Shown here piece after piece: positions 1 through 27,902 of a DNA stretch of 64,000 nucleotides. The stretch comes from Onchidella celtica (taxonomy: Eukaryota > Mollusca > Gastropoda > Systellommatophora > Onchidiidae), in assembly GCA_963931925.1 (NCBI GenBank), contig OZ007570.1:57552321-57616320 (forward strand), in the 5' to 3' direction. The notes below the pieces were generated by a model. It did no database searches. It saw only the letters and a program-made list of their open reading frames with translations, and had not been told where the DNA came from. The first letter of the stretch is position 1. Each line of letters opens with the position of its first letter. Position numbers and translations under genes: made by a program.

Positions 1-1810
1 ACTGACATAAAGACATTGAATTGGTGGAGTGGGAAGCTCCAGGTCTGTCATTTAACTAATGACAGTCTTTTATATTGTCTTTGAACTGTACAGTCTGAAA
101 GGCTTTAGAAAGGACAAGTTCCAATTGCACATTTTCAGTACTTTATGCAGTTGCGGACCTACATTTTTGGGACCCTGAAGCTTGAACAGTAATAATGGAG
201 CTCTTTTGCGACCAGCAACAATAGGGCAACACCCAAAATTCACTCATTCCAGGATTAGGGGCGCTGAAGCTCAAAGTAAGTTAAAGCCTCATTAGTTTCA
301 AATTAGATCTGCCACTGACTTTATGGATGGGACGAGGGGCTAGCAACAAGGAAAACTGGATGATCTAAAATATGCCACCCCCCCCCCCCTCCAAAAAAAC
401 CCCCAGCTTTATCTGTGATCTATCTGAATAGTCTGTGGATTAACATCATGGAATGTGATGCAAGACAGACAAGGATGCAAACAAAATCACCTGTCTGTGA
501 ATACTGTAAGATTGTCCATGAACCAGTGGGTCTATGACCCAGTGCCATACTAAGCAGCCTACATCACAGCATTCTGTGTCAATCTATGCACAGCATATGT
601 CATGAAAACGAGCACTTCATGTACTCCTGGTGGTCTATGGGATATACACCGTGTCTGGCACTACATCATGTAACAAAACATTTAAATGCTTCATCCTACA
701 TAATGTAGCCTATTACTATGAATGTGCAAAACAAAATCAACAATGAATGTTGTAAAGGGATTAATAATGTTTATGGCTTTTTTTTAACCTTATTAGTACA
801 GTCCTCTCTGCTAATCTAAAGGAAGAAGCTTGTTCTTGTCTTAGCCATCTAGGCACTACTCAAAACAAACCAGAAAAAAAGTACTTATGATGATTAATTA
901 ATGGCCAAACTTGACAGTTAGTTACTTGTCATTTCTTTCATTTGCGGAACAAGGATCTTTCTCATTTTTCATACCTAATACTAATTGTCAGAATGGCCCC
1001 TCCCTGTCATAAATACAGCCTCAGTATTTTCATATCAATTTGCTCAAATTTATTGTGGCAAGAATTTCATTTTTGGCCAACAATTAATTTGGCCACAAAA
1101 GGAGGTCTAATAAAAGTTATAGAACTTCACTTTCATACTTTTAAACGATTGACAGTTCTAACAGCCCTCACTACCTGACTACACAAGCTCCTTATCTGTT
1201 AACCCTAATCAGGACAACAAAGTGCTTGGCTCCATATCACCATACTTCTTTATCACAGAAGAAGAAAAATCATATGGGATTTTTCATCCTGACTTGGCAA
1301 GATGATCTGAACCCTTTAGGCTCGAAAAAAATGGGAATCAGAATCCCTTTACCCAACTGCTTTGCCAAATAAATGCCCATGCTGTAAGTAAGATAATTTT
1401 ATTCTTAATGTAAAAAACAAGAAGAAGTGCAATATCATATTCTTTAAGTAGGCTTTGAAATACACGTAGAGTCAAATGTAAGATTAGAGAAAACTGAAGT
1501 TTGAAGACATTCTGTGCAAAAGTTATGTATGACTTCTAGTCACTTCTAAGTACCGGTACTTGATATTAAAGTTGTCCAAGGCACTTCACAGTTTCTCTAC
1601 ATTCTATTCTCGCTAAATATTGCTGTATATGTGAATTAAATTCTAACAATATCCACATTCTCATCATATCCACTGTCCTCAGATTCCAGGTTCAAAATTT
1701 TATAGCAACAAAAATTTAACAACTAAAATATGTAAAATTCAACAATGAACTGAAACAAAAATGGTCACAATAAAGTAAGGAATGGAAAGAATACACCAAA
1801 TATACATGTT
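1..1810. other. intergenic DNA, no gene recognised
   Basis: I see no convincing coding exon, RNA gene or complete mobile element here. The sequence is AT-rich with a short C/A homopolymer patch near 370-400. A minus-strand AATAAA (plus-strand tttatt near 1812-1818) lies just inside the right end and could serve the small open frame that follows. Confidence 0.5.
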
Positions 1811-1866
1811 TTAAACACTATTTATTTATCATAAAAAAATGCTATCGTTCTTTAATCTCACCATTT

Positions 1867-2172
1867 TCATTTGGTTAAATCTTGTAACAATGTATGTCTA
1901 AAACACAGTGCTAGAGATGGCTTTAATACCAACACTGTTACATAGCGCAATATAAATCTCAATTTAATATTATGATGACAAATTGATATAATTTCATCCA
2001 TTTCAAATGACTGGTTAGAGGTTTTACTAATTAAGTTGCACAATTTTTTGGTAATAAGTGCAAATCCTGGAAACTGTCTTCTAACATTTTTCTCTTCAAA
2101 ACTAAAAAACTGTTGGCCATTTTCCACCATTGTCTCAATTTCTTTGCACTCTTTTGTATTTGAGACTACCAA
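1867..2172 (-). CDS. unidentified minus-strand open frame, possible terminal exon
   Basis: About 100 codons stay open, with a mixed composition and a cysteine-containing second half. I do not recognise the protein. The frame has no ATG at its left edge (it opens with TTG after a stop), so it would have to be a 3' exon or a chance frame. In favour of an exon, its stop is followed within about 55 bases by a minus-strand AATAAA. Against it, no good polypyrimidine tract and AG acceptor is visible upstream. It lies next to the inverted-repeat element at 2336-3344, which could have separated it from the rest of a gene. Confidence 0.22.
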   Translation of the reverse strand: MVVSNTKECKEIETMVENGQQFFSFEEKNVRRQFPGFALITKKLCNLISKTSNQSFEMDEIISICHHNIKLRFILRYVTVLVLKPSLALCFRHTLLQDLTK

Positions 2173-2335
2173 TCATTTTAATTTGTTGGAATTTCTTTTT
2201 TACTGGCTTGGCTAACTTCAGCTGATTACAATGCATTCCCGCAGATGTAAAGGTTTTTGACCTTGCAAAAACTCTGATGCTAACAATGCTACACCACCTC
2301 ATCTCAAATACAAAGATGGCATAATCCCAAAGATG

Positions 2336-2729
2336 TTAAAATAGTATTAACCTAGATTACCTAGTCGCGCTGCGAGAACCAGCTCGCGGCGTCCCGGGCG
2401 TGGAGAGCGAAAACAATGGCGGGTTGAGGTCAAGCTGTCCAAGCGGCGGCCTAGCAACGCTACTGTTTACCATAGGAAACACAAACCGTTTGCCTCGAAT
2501 TTGATAGTAGGCCTACGATGTAGTACATAGTAAGCCTAGCGTGTTGTTTTACGTTGTCGAGAAAAGTAGATCTTGAGTGCTACAACAATCAGGAAAATGT
2601 CAGAGATTCTAGAATAAGAGAACATTGTAGGCCTACAATTGTTTTTAATACATGTATAAGGAGGTCTAGAAGAAGAAACTCAGAAGCTTGGACCGATAGA
2701 CTCGCAAATTCTTACTTCAACGTGTGTGT

Positions 2730-2798
<69 letters not shown>

Positions 2799-3088
2799 GG
2801 AGAGAGGGGTATTATAAGACGTACCACCATAACAGCTACAAAATCAGAAAAAATGAAAGTAATCGACAACCTCACCCCCCCCCCCCTCTAATAAAATAAA
2901 CAGACGGATATCAAGATCCAGCAGAAGCTCAAGTGCATGGGCAGACACTCACTAGTAGCATGTGAGTGTGTGAGGGGGGGGGGGGGGGAATAAGGCGCAA
3001 GCATGATAATGGCTACATAAAATCATAATTTGCTACGTCAACAGCAGCCTCCAACCACCTGTGACAGACCCCCCCCCCCCCAAAAAAA

Positions 3089-3149
<61 letters not shown>

Positions 3150-3344
3150 AGATAGGGGAGACAGACATGTAGAGGAGAGGGAGAGAGACGAAAAAAGCAA
3201 CCACAGGGACAAGACACAGAGAGAGAGAGAGAGAGAAAAAGTAAACCAGGCTAACCAGAAGAGTTGTTTCTGACCTCAATGGCCGAAAGCGTTGAGGTAC
3301 GGTCACGTGATCTCACCAGGGAATCTAGGTTAATACTATTTTAA
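2336..3344. mobile_element. 1.0-kb segment with perfect 23-bp inverted termini (foldback/MITE-like)
   Basis: Positions 2336-2358 and 3322-3344 are perfect inverted copies; both contain tattaacctagatt in one sense or the other. The pairing extends about 8 bases outward with one mismatch. The interior starts GC- and CpG-rich (2365-2470, unlike its surroundings) and then becomes (GA)n, C-run and G-run low-complexity DNA. No transposase is present and no clear target-site duplication was found. The element class is unknown. Confidence 0.5.
2731..3240 (+). repeat. GA microsatellites and C/G homopolymer runs
   Basis: Long GA arrays at 2731-2805, 3091-3148 and 3219-3235 alternate with C runs (near 2875 and 3069) and a G run (near 2977). 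All open frames here are repeat artefacts such as Arg-Glu or Ser-Leu repeats. The array lies inside the 2336-3344 inverted-repeat segment. Confidence 0.9.
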
Positions 3345-4336
3345 GATCTTTGCATAATCCAGATCTTCAATTAGTTTTCTTTCATCAGTTAATTACATGT
3401 CTGATAGATAAATATATTTTCTAGCACTTGCATAACACATAATGTAAAGTTCCATCACAAAACTTGCCATAGATGGCTAGACATTCAGAAATGGCTGAGA
3501 TTATCTTAAAATCAGTCAAAAGTTTCACTGACACAATGGATAAATCATCTGAGTATTCCCATTAAGATATTGGATCCCAGTTCTTTACAGAAATGACAAA
3601 TTAAAAGAAGTGCGGAGCCACTAACTCTAACTTTCAAATTTATCAGGTTGAAAAAGCTCAGGCAAATTCATGCTGCAAGTCTGCGAATGTGAATGTTATA
3701 TTTCTGAAATTCTTTTGCTGTGAGGAATCAATCGTAACCAATTCACAATCACTAAACATAGCATTGTTCAACAGGTGTGAACAATGCATTAATATATATA
3801 TGCAATCACAATACATGTCATGTATATGATTCAGGGTAGTTTTAAGTCAACAAATATGGAAGAGAATGAGGGTGGACAATGACCACACAAAAATCACAGT
3901 TAAAGCATTCATGGTTTAAGGGTCAATTGTACTGGCTATGTGGTTTTCTAAACCGACCTCTTTGATGGTAGTCCTTGAATCACTTTCTATACCCACCACA
4001 TCTAAAATACATTTCTCCCCATACATGGCAATAAAACGATGACATAAACATGTCTTGAACATCACAGTGTGAGATATGTCAAGTTTTCAAAGAAATATAG
4101 TCTACAAAAAAAGAGAGCAAACAAGCTAAAATCTCCTGCTGAGGTCTACTGCTGACTCTTTGAACACCTCTGAACTTTAAATTCATGACAGACGAAGTGG
4201 CCAATTTTAAAATGTTACACTGCTAAATCCCAGATGTGTACTGGTAATTCATGCATACCCTACATATCCTTTCGTTAAATGTGCAAAACCCCATATGTGT
4301 TTTGGTTAAATGTGCACACCTAATTGTATACTGGCA
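3345..4336. other. non-coding DNA downstream of malic enzyme
   Basis: No exon or mobile element is recognised. It may contain the distal 3' UTR of the minus-strand malic enzyme, but I could not place a polyadenylation signal with confidence. Confidence 0.4.
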
Positions 4337-4564
4337 ACTGCGTACACCCTGAATATGTATTAGAGTAGTGGGTGTCGTTTTTCCTTTAAAATGGTATTAG
4401 GTGTATTTCTTTCTTTAAAAATGATCATTCACATAAATAATATTGGGCATGCTACTGCGTACACCCTGAATATGTATTAGAGTAGTGGGTGTCGTTTTTC
4501 CTTTAAAATGGTATTAGGTGTATTTCTTTCTTTAAAAATGATCATTCACATAAATAATATTGGG
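4337..4564. repeat. tandem duplication, 117-bp period, two copies
   Basis: The stretch starting actgcgtacaccctgaatat at 4337 is repeated from 4454. The copies look identical over about 111 bases, separated by a 6-base spacer. The duplication lies 150-375 bases after the malic enzyme stop codon, so it probably falls in that gene's 3' UTR. The near-perfect identity implies a recent event or an assembly artefact. Confidence 0.9.
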
Positions 4565-4712
4565 AAATTTTTTTCCAAAACTATTGTGGAATATTTCAAA
4601 TTACACATAAAAAAAAATAAAAAAATAAAGCAAAATCCCAAGCAACCTGAAAAGGAAAACCACAATTTTTCTGCAATATGTATATATAGAGAACTTGGTT
4701 GCTTCTTAGAGT

Positions 4713-22131
<17,419 letters not shown>

Positions 22132-22514
22132 ATATAAATATGAAACTATCGCTTGTTTTGCTCCAATGGCTGAAGTAAATGAAATTACTAGACCTAGACA
22201 AAATATTTAAAATGTGAATGTTTTGACCAAACAACTGTACTGGATATGAACCAATTTAAATGTTTTACTTATTTCCACTTTGTTTTTATTATATTTCAGC
22301 TTTAAGCAATCTCTTTCCTTTCCGCCATGCAAAAGTTCAGTTTTGTACTAAACACTGAATTTAAAAAATGTAGGGCCTACCGAAAATTTAATTCTTCACA
22401 TTTTTTATATTCTTTTAAAAATTATGTTCATTAAAACACGATGCCCCGCGCACCATTTTACCCCATTTTTCGATTCCCAGGGACGCAGGGAATTTAGGAA
22501 AAAAATAAGGTGTC

Positions 22515-22764
22515 TCAGTTTTTTAGCTGTTTTGTGTTTGGTTGTGATCAAAACTATGACATGTATATTTCTAAGCAGCTAGGTTTAGATCTTCCAGGGC
22601 TAGATCTAGATCTAGTCTTATCACTGCTGACACTGTCACTGTCTAGATCTAGATCTGAGTCACTGCTATTGTTGCCTCTTGAGAGCTCATATTTACTCCC
22701 GGAGTCTTCATAGTAGGCCTCATCATCACTTGCATCATCCAATAACAATTAACATGCTTAGCAC

Positions 22765-22797
<33 letters not shown>

Positions 22798-22800
22798 GAC
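22515..22800. repeat. AGATCT/CTAGAT-rich patch and AT microsatellite
   Basis: Clusters of CTAGATCTAGATCT-type overlapping palindromes lie at about 22580-22620 and 22640-22660. An (AT)n tract follows at about 22768-22796. The Asp/Ser-rich minus-strand frame across the patch is a product of the repeat. The patch adjoins the 3' end of a LINE fragment. Confidence 0.6.
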
Positions 22801-23690
22801 CCTTTTCGTCTTTGCAGCATTTTCTGACTTCAAGACAGATGCCGAGAGCAGCTCCTCTCATGACTAATCCGTCCGATATTCGATTTACATCTTCGGTCAC
22901 AGAGTGAGCACATATACTCGCCTTCATTTGTCTTTTCCTTCCTTTTCTGTCTTTTTTCTTCCCTAATTTCTCTTTGATTTTTTTCAAATTTGGCAGCACC
23001 TTTCCTGACGGCTACCTTCCAGGTCGTTCGATCTTCTGCCACATTTTCCCATGATTTTTCATCGATCCCAAAATCTTTCAGTGTGGTCCTGCAGGTATCT
23101 TTGAAACGTAGTTTTGGTCTACCTCTTTGACGTTTTCCCTCTTTTAGCTCACCATACAGTATCTGCTTTGGGATTGGTGAGCTTTGCTCGTTTGAGAACT
23201 TCGCTGTTGGTGATTTTGTCCTGCCATCTGATGTCCATGATTTTCCGCAGGCAGCGAAGATGGAAGCTGTTTAATCTTTTTTCGTGTCTTGTATAGGTGG
23301 TCCACGTTTCGCAGCTATACAACAAGGTACTGATGACACAAGCTTGATAAATAAGAATTTTGGTCTTGAGTGTCAGCTTTTTGTTGTTCCAAGCTCTCTG
23401 AGATAACCTGCCAAAAGTTGTAGCTGCTTTCCCAATTCTGGCGTTTAGTTCTTCATCCAGGGATAGTGATGCTGTTACTGTGGAGCCAAGATAGGTAAAC
23501 TTTTCAACTGAGTTGATCTTGTTGCCGTTCAATGAAATGTCGGGAGGAGATAGTGTACCTTGTCCGATTACCTCTGTCTTTTTAACACTAATTGTCAAGG
23601 AAAAGAGGTCGCATGCATTTGGCAATAAGTCCATCATATTTTGCAGTTGTTCGTTGTTTTGGGCTACTACTGCACATTATACCATTGAGA
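22796..23690 (-). mobile_element. 5'-truncated LINE fragment with C-terminal zinc knuckle
   Basis: The minus-strand frame contains a reverse transcriptase tail (SVKKTEVI, EKFTYLGS, LLYSCETWTTY, LRKIMDIRWQDKITN) and then, in another frame, GELKEGKRQRGRPKLRFKD, a W/R-rich stretch and a final CxxC....H....C zinc-finger-like motif (CSLCDRRC ... SHERSC). Between about 23160 and 23145 the domain that normally links these parts is missing and the frame shifts, so there is an internal deletion. This C-terminal layout is seen in RTE-related LINEs of aquatic invertebrates (recognition from memory). Confidence 0.75.
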
Positions 23691-23869
23691 AACGGGTCTT
23701 TTCACCCGTTTTTGTGAAGATCCCGACGATGGTTTATATCCAGTTTTAGACTCACCGACGTTGTTTTTCAAAATAAATGAGTTCTACCTACATGTGAAAT
23801 CGATACCGCTGAATTCGAATCTGCCATCAATTTTTAAGTGGCAGCACTCCTATGTTTAGTACGGCGAAT

Positions 23870-24005
23870 AGAAAATGGCTCGTCATTATAGTCCTCCTGA
23901 CTGCACATGGCATGACGAGCGTCGCTCGTCACAACAGCATCTTGGCAGTGACATTGTATAAGGAATTTAAATGCGCTCGTCAGATGGGTCACGAAGGGGT
24001 TAAAT
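23870..24005. repeat. palindrome with repeated CTCGTCA motifs
   Basis: A near-perfect palindrome (tgacgagcg t cgctcgtca) is centred near 23935. Further CTCGTCA words occur near 23878 and 23972. The right edge reads ggggttaa near 23996-24003, so on the minus strand the segment begins TTAACCCC. This resembles a small inverted-repeat transposon end, but no second terminus was found. Confidence 0.3.
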
Positions 24006-24219
24006 AAAATGTACAATGCACTTCAAAGAGAGCTGACAAATAAGAAAATTATGAATTTTTGAAAATACCCTGCAAAACCCCGAGTTCAGGGGCAAAATTG
24101 GAGAAAAAAGCCTCAGGGTTCAGTGAGTTAAAACCCAAAAAAGGGGTTCATAAAATATTTGGCAAAAGAGCTCTAGTACTCTAGTAGGCCTACTGAACAG
24201 CAGTTCTATACACTTTTGC

Positions 24220-24419
24220 NNNNNNNNNNNNNNNNNNNNNNNNNNNNNNNNNNNNNNNNNNNNNNNNNNNNNNNNNNNNNNNNNNNNNNNNNNNNNNNNN
24301 NNNNNNNNNNNNNNNNNNNNNNNNNNNNNNNNNNNNNNNNNNNNNNNNNNNNNNNNNNNNNNNNNNNNNNNNNNNNNNNNNNNNNNNNNNNNNNNNNNNN
24401 NNNNNNNNNNNNNNNNNNN
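24220..24419. other. assembly gap, 200 N
   Basis: Exactly 200 N, a conventional placeholder size. Flanking sequence is ordinary AT-rich DNA. The gap lies upstream of malic enzyme exon 1 and could hide 5' UTR or promoter sequence. Confidence 0.99.
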
Positions 24420-24740
24420 CTAATCACTACAAGCCTAGCCTCTTGACTCGCTGAATAGGATTGGAAACGACCTTGAACTTCGTCGACCTCCAAAATGGAA
24501 GAGTTCCTAAAGTGCAAAAATGCACACTGTGAGCAAGTACTAAACCTCTGTGTCGATAATATAAGTGTCATTTGAATTTATTATCTTTGCTAATACTGCG
24601 ATCTACAATAATATCAATTGAACATTTTTTTTGTAAACACTAACATGTCAAACCTGAGGTTTAGTCATAGGTTCTGTTCAGGAATCGGAGCTTTAAATAT
24701 AATTTGGAATATGAATGTTAAAAAACTATGTCATTACATG

Positions 24741-24813
24741 GCCCGGCTAGCTCAGTCGGTAGAGCATGAGACTCTTAATCTCAGGGTCGTGGGTTCGAGC
24801 CCCACGTTGGGCG
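24741..24813 (+). tRNA. tRNA-Lys (anticodon CTT)
   Basis: A 73-nt cloverleaf. The acceptor stem GCCCGGC pairs with the 3' GTTGGGC (one G-T pair). The A box is TAGCTCAGTCGG, the anticodon loop is ACTCTTAAT with CTT at 24774-24776, and the B box is GGTTCGAGCC. No intron is present. A T-rich pol III terminator follows within a few bases (24814-24827). The sequence is intact and appears functional. Confidence 0.97.
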
Positions 24814-25629
24814 ATTTTTGTTTTTTAAAAATAGTTTTAATGTTTTTATTTCAACACATTATTTTATCAGATTTTTCTCACCGTACGCTTTTCTTTCTTT
24901 CCCTTTTACCACTTGCTTGTAACCTGGTGCCACAAGTCTCCAGGCTACCCAGTTTACTTCAGTATGCCTACCTCTCACCCATAATCTGTATTCTGCAACC
25001 CACACTGCAGTAACTGTCCTCGGGCTCATTTTCTGACTCACAAAGAAATTGTGGTCTGCATCCAGCATTGTCTAATGTAAAGATAATGATTCCTACCTAA
25101 GGTTTTAATGACTGGAGGTTCTTTCACGAGCTGTCACTGGAACGGTCCCAGTTGTTCAACAGGTAATAAAATATTTGTTTGAACCAATGTCTTTTGCCTG
25201 AGTCGACTTACGACAAGCCAAGAGACACTTTCACAAGCTCCACCGCTTGCCGATTTGAGTTCTAAAGTGGCAAAAGATGTAAACATTTGACCATACACTT
25301 AGAATACGGTAAATAAATAGCCTAAGCAGAGTTCGTGTTTAACTTTTGATGACAGTAGTAGGCCTAAATAAACTGCTGGCGTGACATGCACCCCATGGCC
25401 TAGAACCTTAAAAATCCTGAAACACTCAATGGATCTTGGTGACATAAGTGTACAGTGAAATAAAAATGGATAAATTAAAAGTCAGAAAAGATGGAAAGAT
25501 AAGAAATTGAGGAAAAATCAAGGTATAGGAATATATCAGGTAAATATAACGAGGCTGCATGAAAAAAGGAGGCATTTTAAATTCAAGACACAGGAATATA
25601 AATAAGAAACAAAGGCTGTACCGTACTGT

Positions 25630-26477
25630 TCAACGTAATGGTTGCAAGAAGTGGACAGAACTGAGATGATAATTGGCACTAATTCAATAGAAATTTCAAA
25701 AAAAGTAAAAAACCTAGGGGTTTACATTGATTCAAATCTTTCTATGTCATCTCAGGTTAGTCACCTCATTCGTATTCTATACATGGAAATCTGGAAAATT
25801 GGTAAAATCAGACATCTTATTTCAACTGAAACTGCGGCTGTTTTAGTAAATTCTTTTGTACTTTCAAAGCTTGATTATTGCAACTCCCTTTTGGCTGGAA
25901 TTTCACAAAAAAATATTAGAAAACTCCAAATTGCTCAAAACAATGCAGCGAGACTTGTTTTGAAGAAAAAGAAAAGAGATTCAGCACTGCCACTTCTGCA
26001 GAGTTTGCACTGGCTGCCAGTCGAGAAAAGAATAATGTACAAATTGTCATCCATTTGTCACAAATGTGTCAATAATACTGCTCCATCGTACCTAGTTGAT
26101 TTAACTGATTACTGTGTTCCATCTCGTCAACTAAGATCATCATCTGACACTACAAAATTGAAAGTACCTAAAATGAATCTGTCCACTGTAGGAGAAAAGT
26201 CCTTTTCATTTCTTGGCCCTACCATCTGGAACACTCTTCCAAAGACAACCAGGGAAATTAATGACATTGGTTCTTTCAAACGCCATCTGAAGACCCATTT
26301 CTTTCAGACAAACTAGGCTAGGTGTTTTTCGGCAGCAACAATGGTAAATATTTTTGAATTTCTTTTGTGTATGCGTGTGTGTGTGTGTGTGTAAGAGTTT
26401 GTTAAAGCGCCCAGAGCTTGTCATCGACGGGGTTGGGCGCTATATAAATGCAATATATTATTATTATTATTATTAAT
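25630..26477 (+). mobile_element. 5'-truncated CR1/L2-type LINE fragment with (ATT)n tail
   Basis: One open frame (25642-26316) encodes the reverse transcriptase C-terminus (VKNLGVYIDSNLSM, LVNSFVLSKLDYCNSLLAGI, LQIAQNNAARLV, LPLLQSLHWLPVEKRI, FLGPTIWNTLP), ending in FKRHLKTHFF. The 3' UTR ends gggcgctatataaatgcaat followed by (ATT)n, the usual tail of this group. The surviving frame has no stop or shift, so the copy is fairly young despite truncation. Confidence 0.88.
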
Positions 26478-26975
26478 GTATTAGCCTAAGCATTATTCGG
26501 TGTGCAGTTTTTGTAAACAATTGTTTTGGTTCACTTTTAAAAAGCAGCCTCTTACTATGATGGAGCTAGAGGATGCACATAGTAGAGAGTCCGCGCATAG
26601 ACTTGACGTCGGCGAAAGTTACCCAACGCGGAGGAATTTGTCCATTATGGAAGCACCTAGCTATTACTGCGTGTCTAAGGAGTGCGAACTTTGTGAACTG
26701 CCACGATTTTTGACGATAAGTTACTTGGATACATCCATTTTAGGCAAAATTTAGTCTGTCATATTATTATTTGTTTTTGTTGTTGTTTTTTTGAGGCGCA
26801 AAAAATAGAGGCGCATTTTCAATTTTTCATTCATCGAGTAGAATCGAAAAATATGATAGGAAATTTCGTTGTGACAATTGGACCAGAGAGTATAAATCTA
26901 TATATTGGACCATTGTTCTTCGAAAGGCACTTTAAATAGCTAGTACGCATATTTGTGTGTGTGTAGAACCTAGTT

Positions 26976-27559
26976 GCGGGGACCTCGCAAGGTCCGCACA
27001 AACCATGACTGCACTGGCAAAACTGCGACCAATATGGAGGGATAAAAACATCACCATGAAGTACAAGATCAGGCTCATGCATGCACTGGTGCTGTCCATC
27101 TTTCTGTATGCATGTGAAACATGGACCCTCACTGCAGAGTTGCAAAGAAAGATTCAAGCAATTGAGATGAAATGCTATAGAAACATCCTCGGCATTGGAT
27201 ACCTGGACCACATTACCAACGAATGAGTCCGGCAGATCATCCAACAACATAATTATTGGCCACCACGACGATCTACTCGCCATAGTCAAGAAACGAAAGA
27301 TGAAATGGTATGGCCACACAACAAGATCCAATGGCCTATCAAAGATCATCCTACAAGGAACTGTCAGGGGAAGCAGAAAGAGAGGCAGACAGAAGAAAAA
27401 ATGGGCGGATAACATCGCAGAGTGGACAGGCAAGCCCTTTGCAGAGACCCAGGCCCTTACCCACGACAGAGAGAAATGGAGGAAGGAGGTGTACAGTGCA
27501 TCAAGGCGCCCCCCCCCCTCCCCACGACACCGCAAGGGGTTAAGGGAGACAACAACAAC
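26976..27559 (+). mobile_element. 5'-truncated RTE-clade LINE fragment with 11-bp target-site duplication
   Basis: It encodes the RTE-type C-terminus: MKYKIRLMHALVLSIFLYAC, ETWTLTAELQRKIQAIEMKC and YLDHITNE. After a frameshift near 27225 follow HHDDLLAIVKKRKMKWYGH and WADNIAEWTG. The tail is (AAC)n. It is flanked by agaacctagtt at 26965-26975 and 27560-27570, which marks both ends. The original insertion was already 5'-truncated. Confidence 0.85.
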
Positions 27560-27570
27560 AGAACCTAGTT

Positions 27571-27902
27571 ATATTTATAAACAGTTTTATTCAGTTTTGG
27601 AAGTAACTTACATAAAATTCGTTAAGTATTGTTTTGTGTGTGCGTTGTAAACAACTGCTTTAAATTGTTTTAGTTTTGAAACCAACTTCTTGTGAGTGTT
27701 GCTTAATTATGGTGTGGTGCTATTCAAAATCTGTGAACCAAGACTTTTTGTATGTATACCAGAAAATAGCCATAAAACGATTGGGTTTATGGGGCTCAAT
27801 TTTTGCATGTACCTCTATCTCAGTTTATCTACTTGGGGATTTTTGAACAATGTGTCGGCAGCATTTTGAGTGGGAAGTATAAAGAATAGCAAGGTAAATA
27901 TG
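27571..27902. other. spacer between RTE fragment and LTR element
   Basis: No gene recognised. The last four bases (27899-27902, TATG) are the left target-site duplication of the LTR element. Confidence 0.6.

Noticed and set aside
2554..3306. Arg-Glu and Ser-Leu repeat frames
   Set aside because: Translations of (GA)n microsatellite DNA.
22554..22748. Asp/Ser-rich minus-strand frame as an acidic protein
   Set aside because: Produced by AGATCT-type repeats; no splice or start context.
24206..24571. Open frames across the N gap
   Set aside because: They consist mostly of undetermined residues.
24741..24813. tRNA-Lys as the head of a SINE
   Set aside because: It has a full, well-paired cloverleaf and an immediate T-run terminator, with no SINE body attached.
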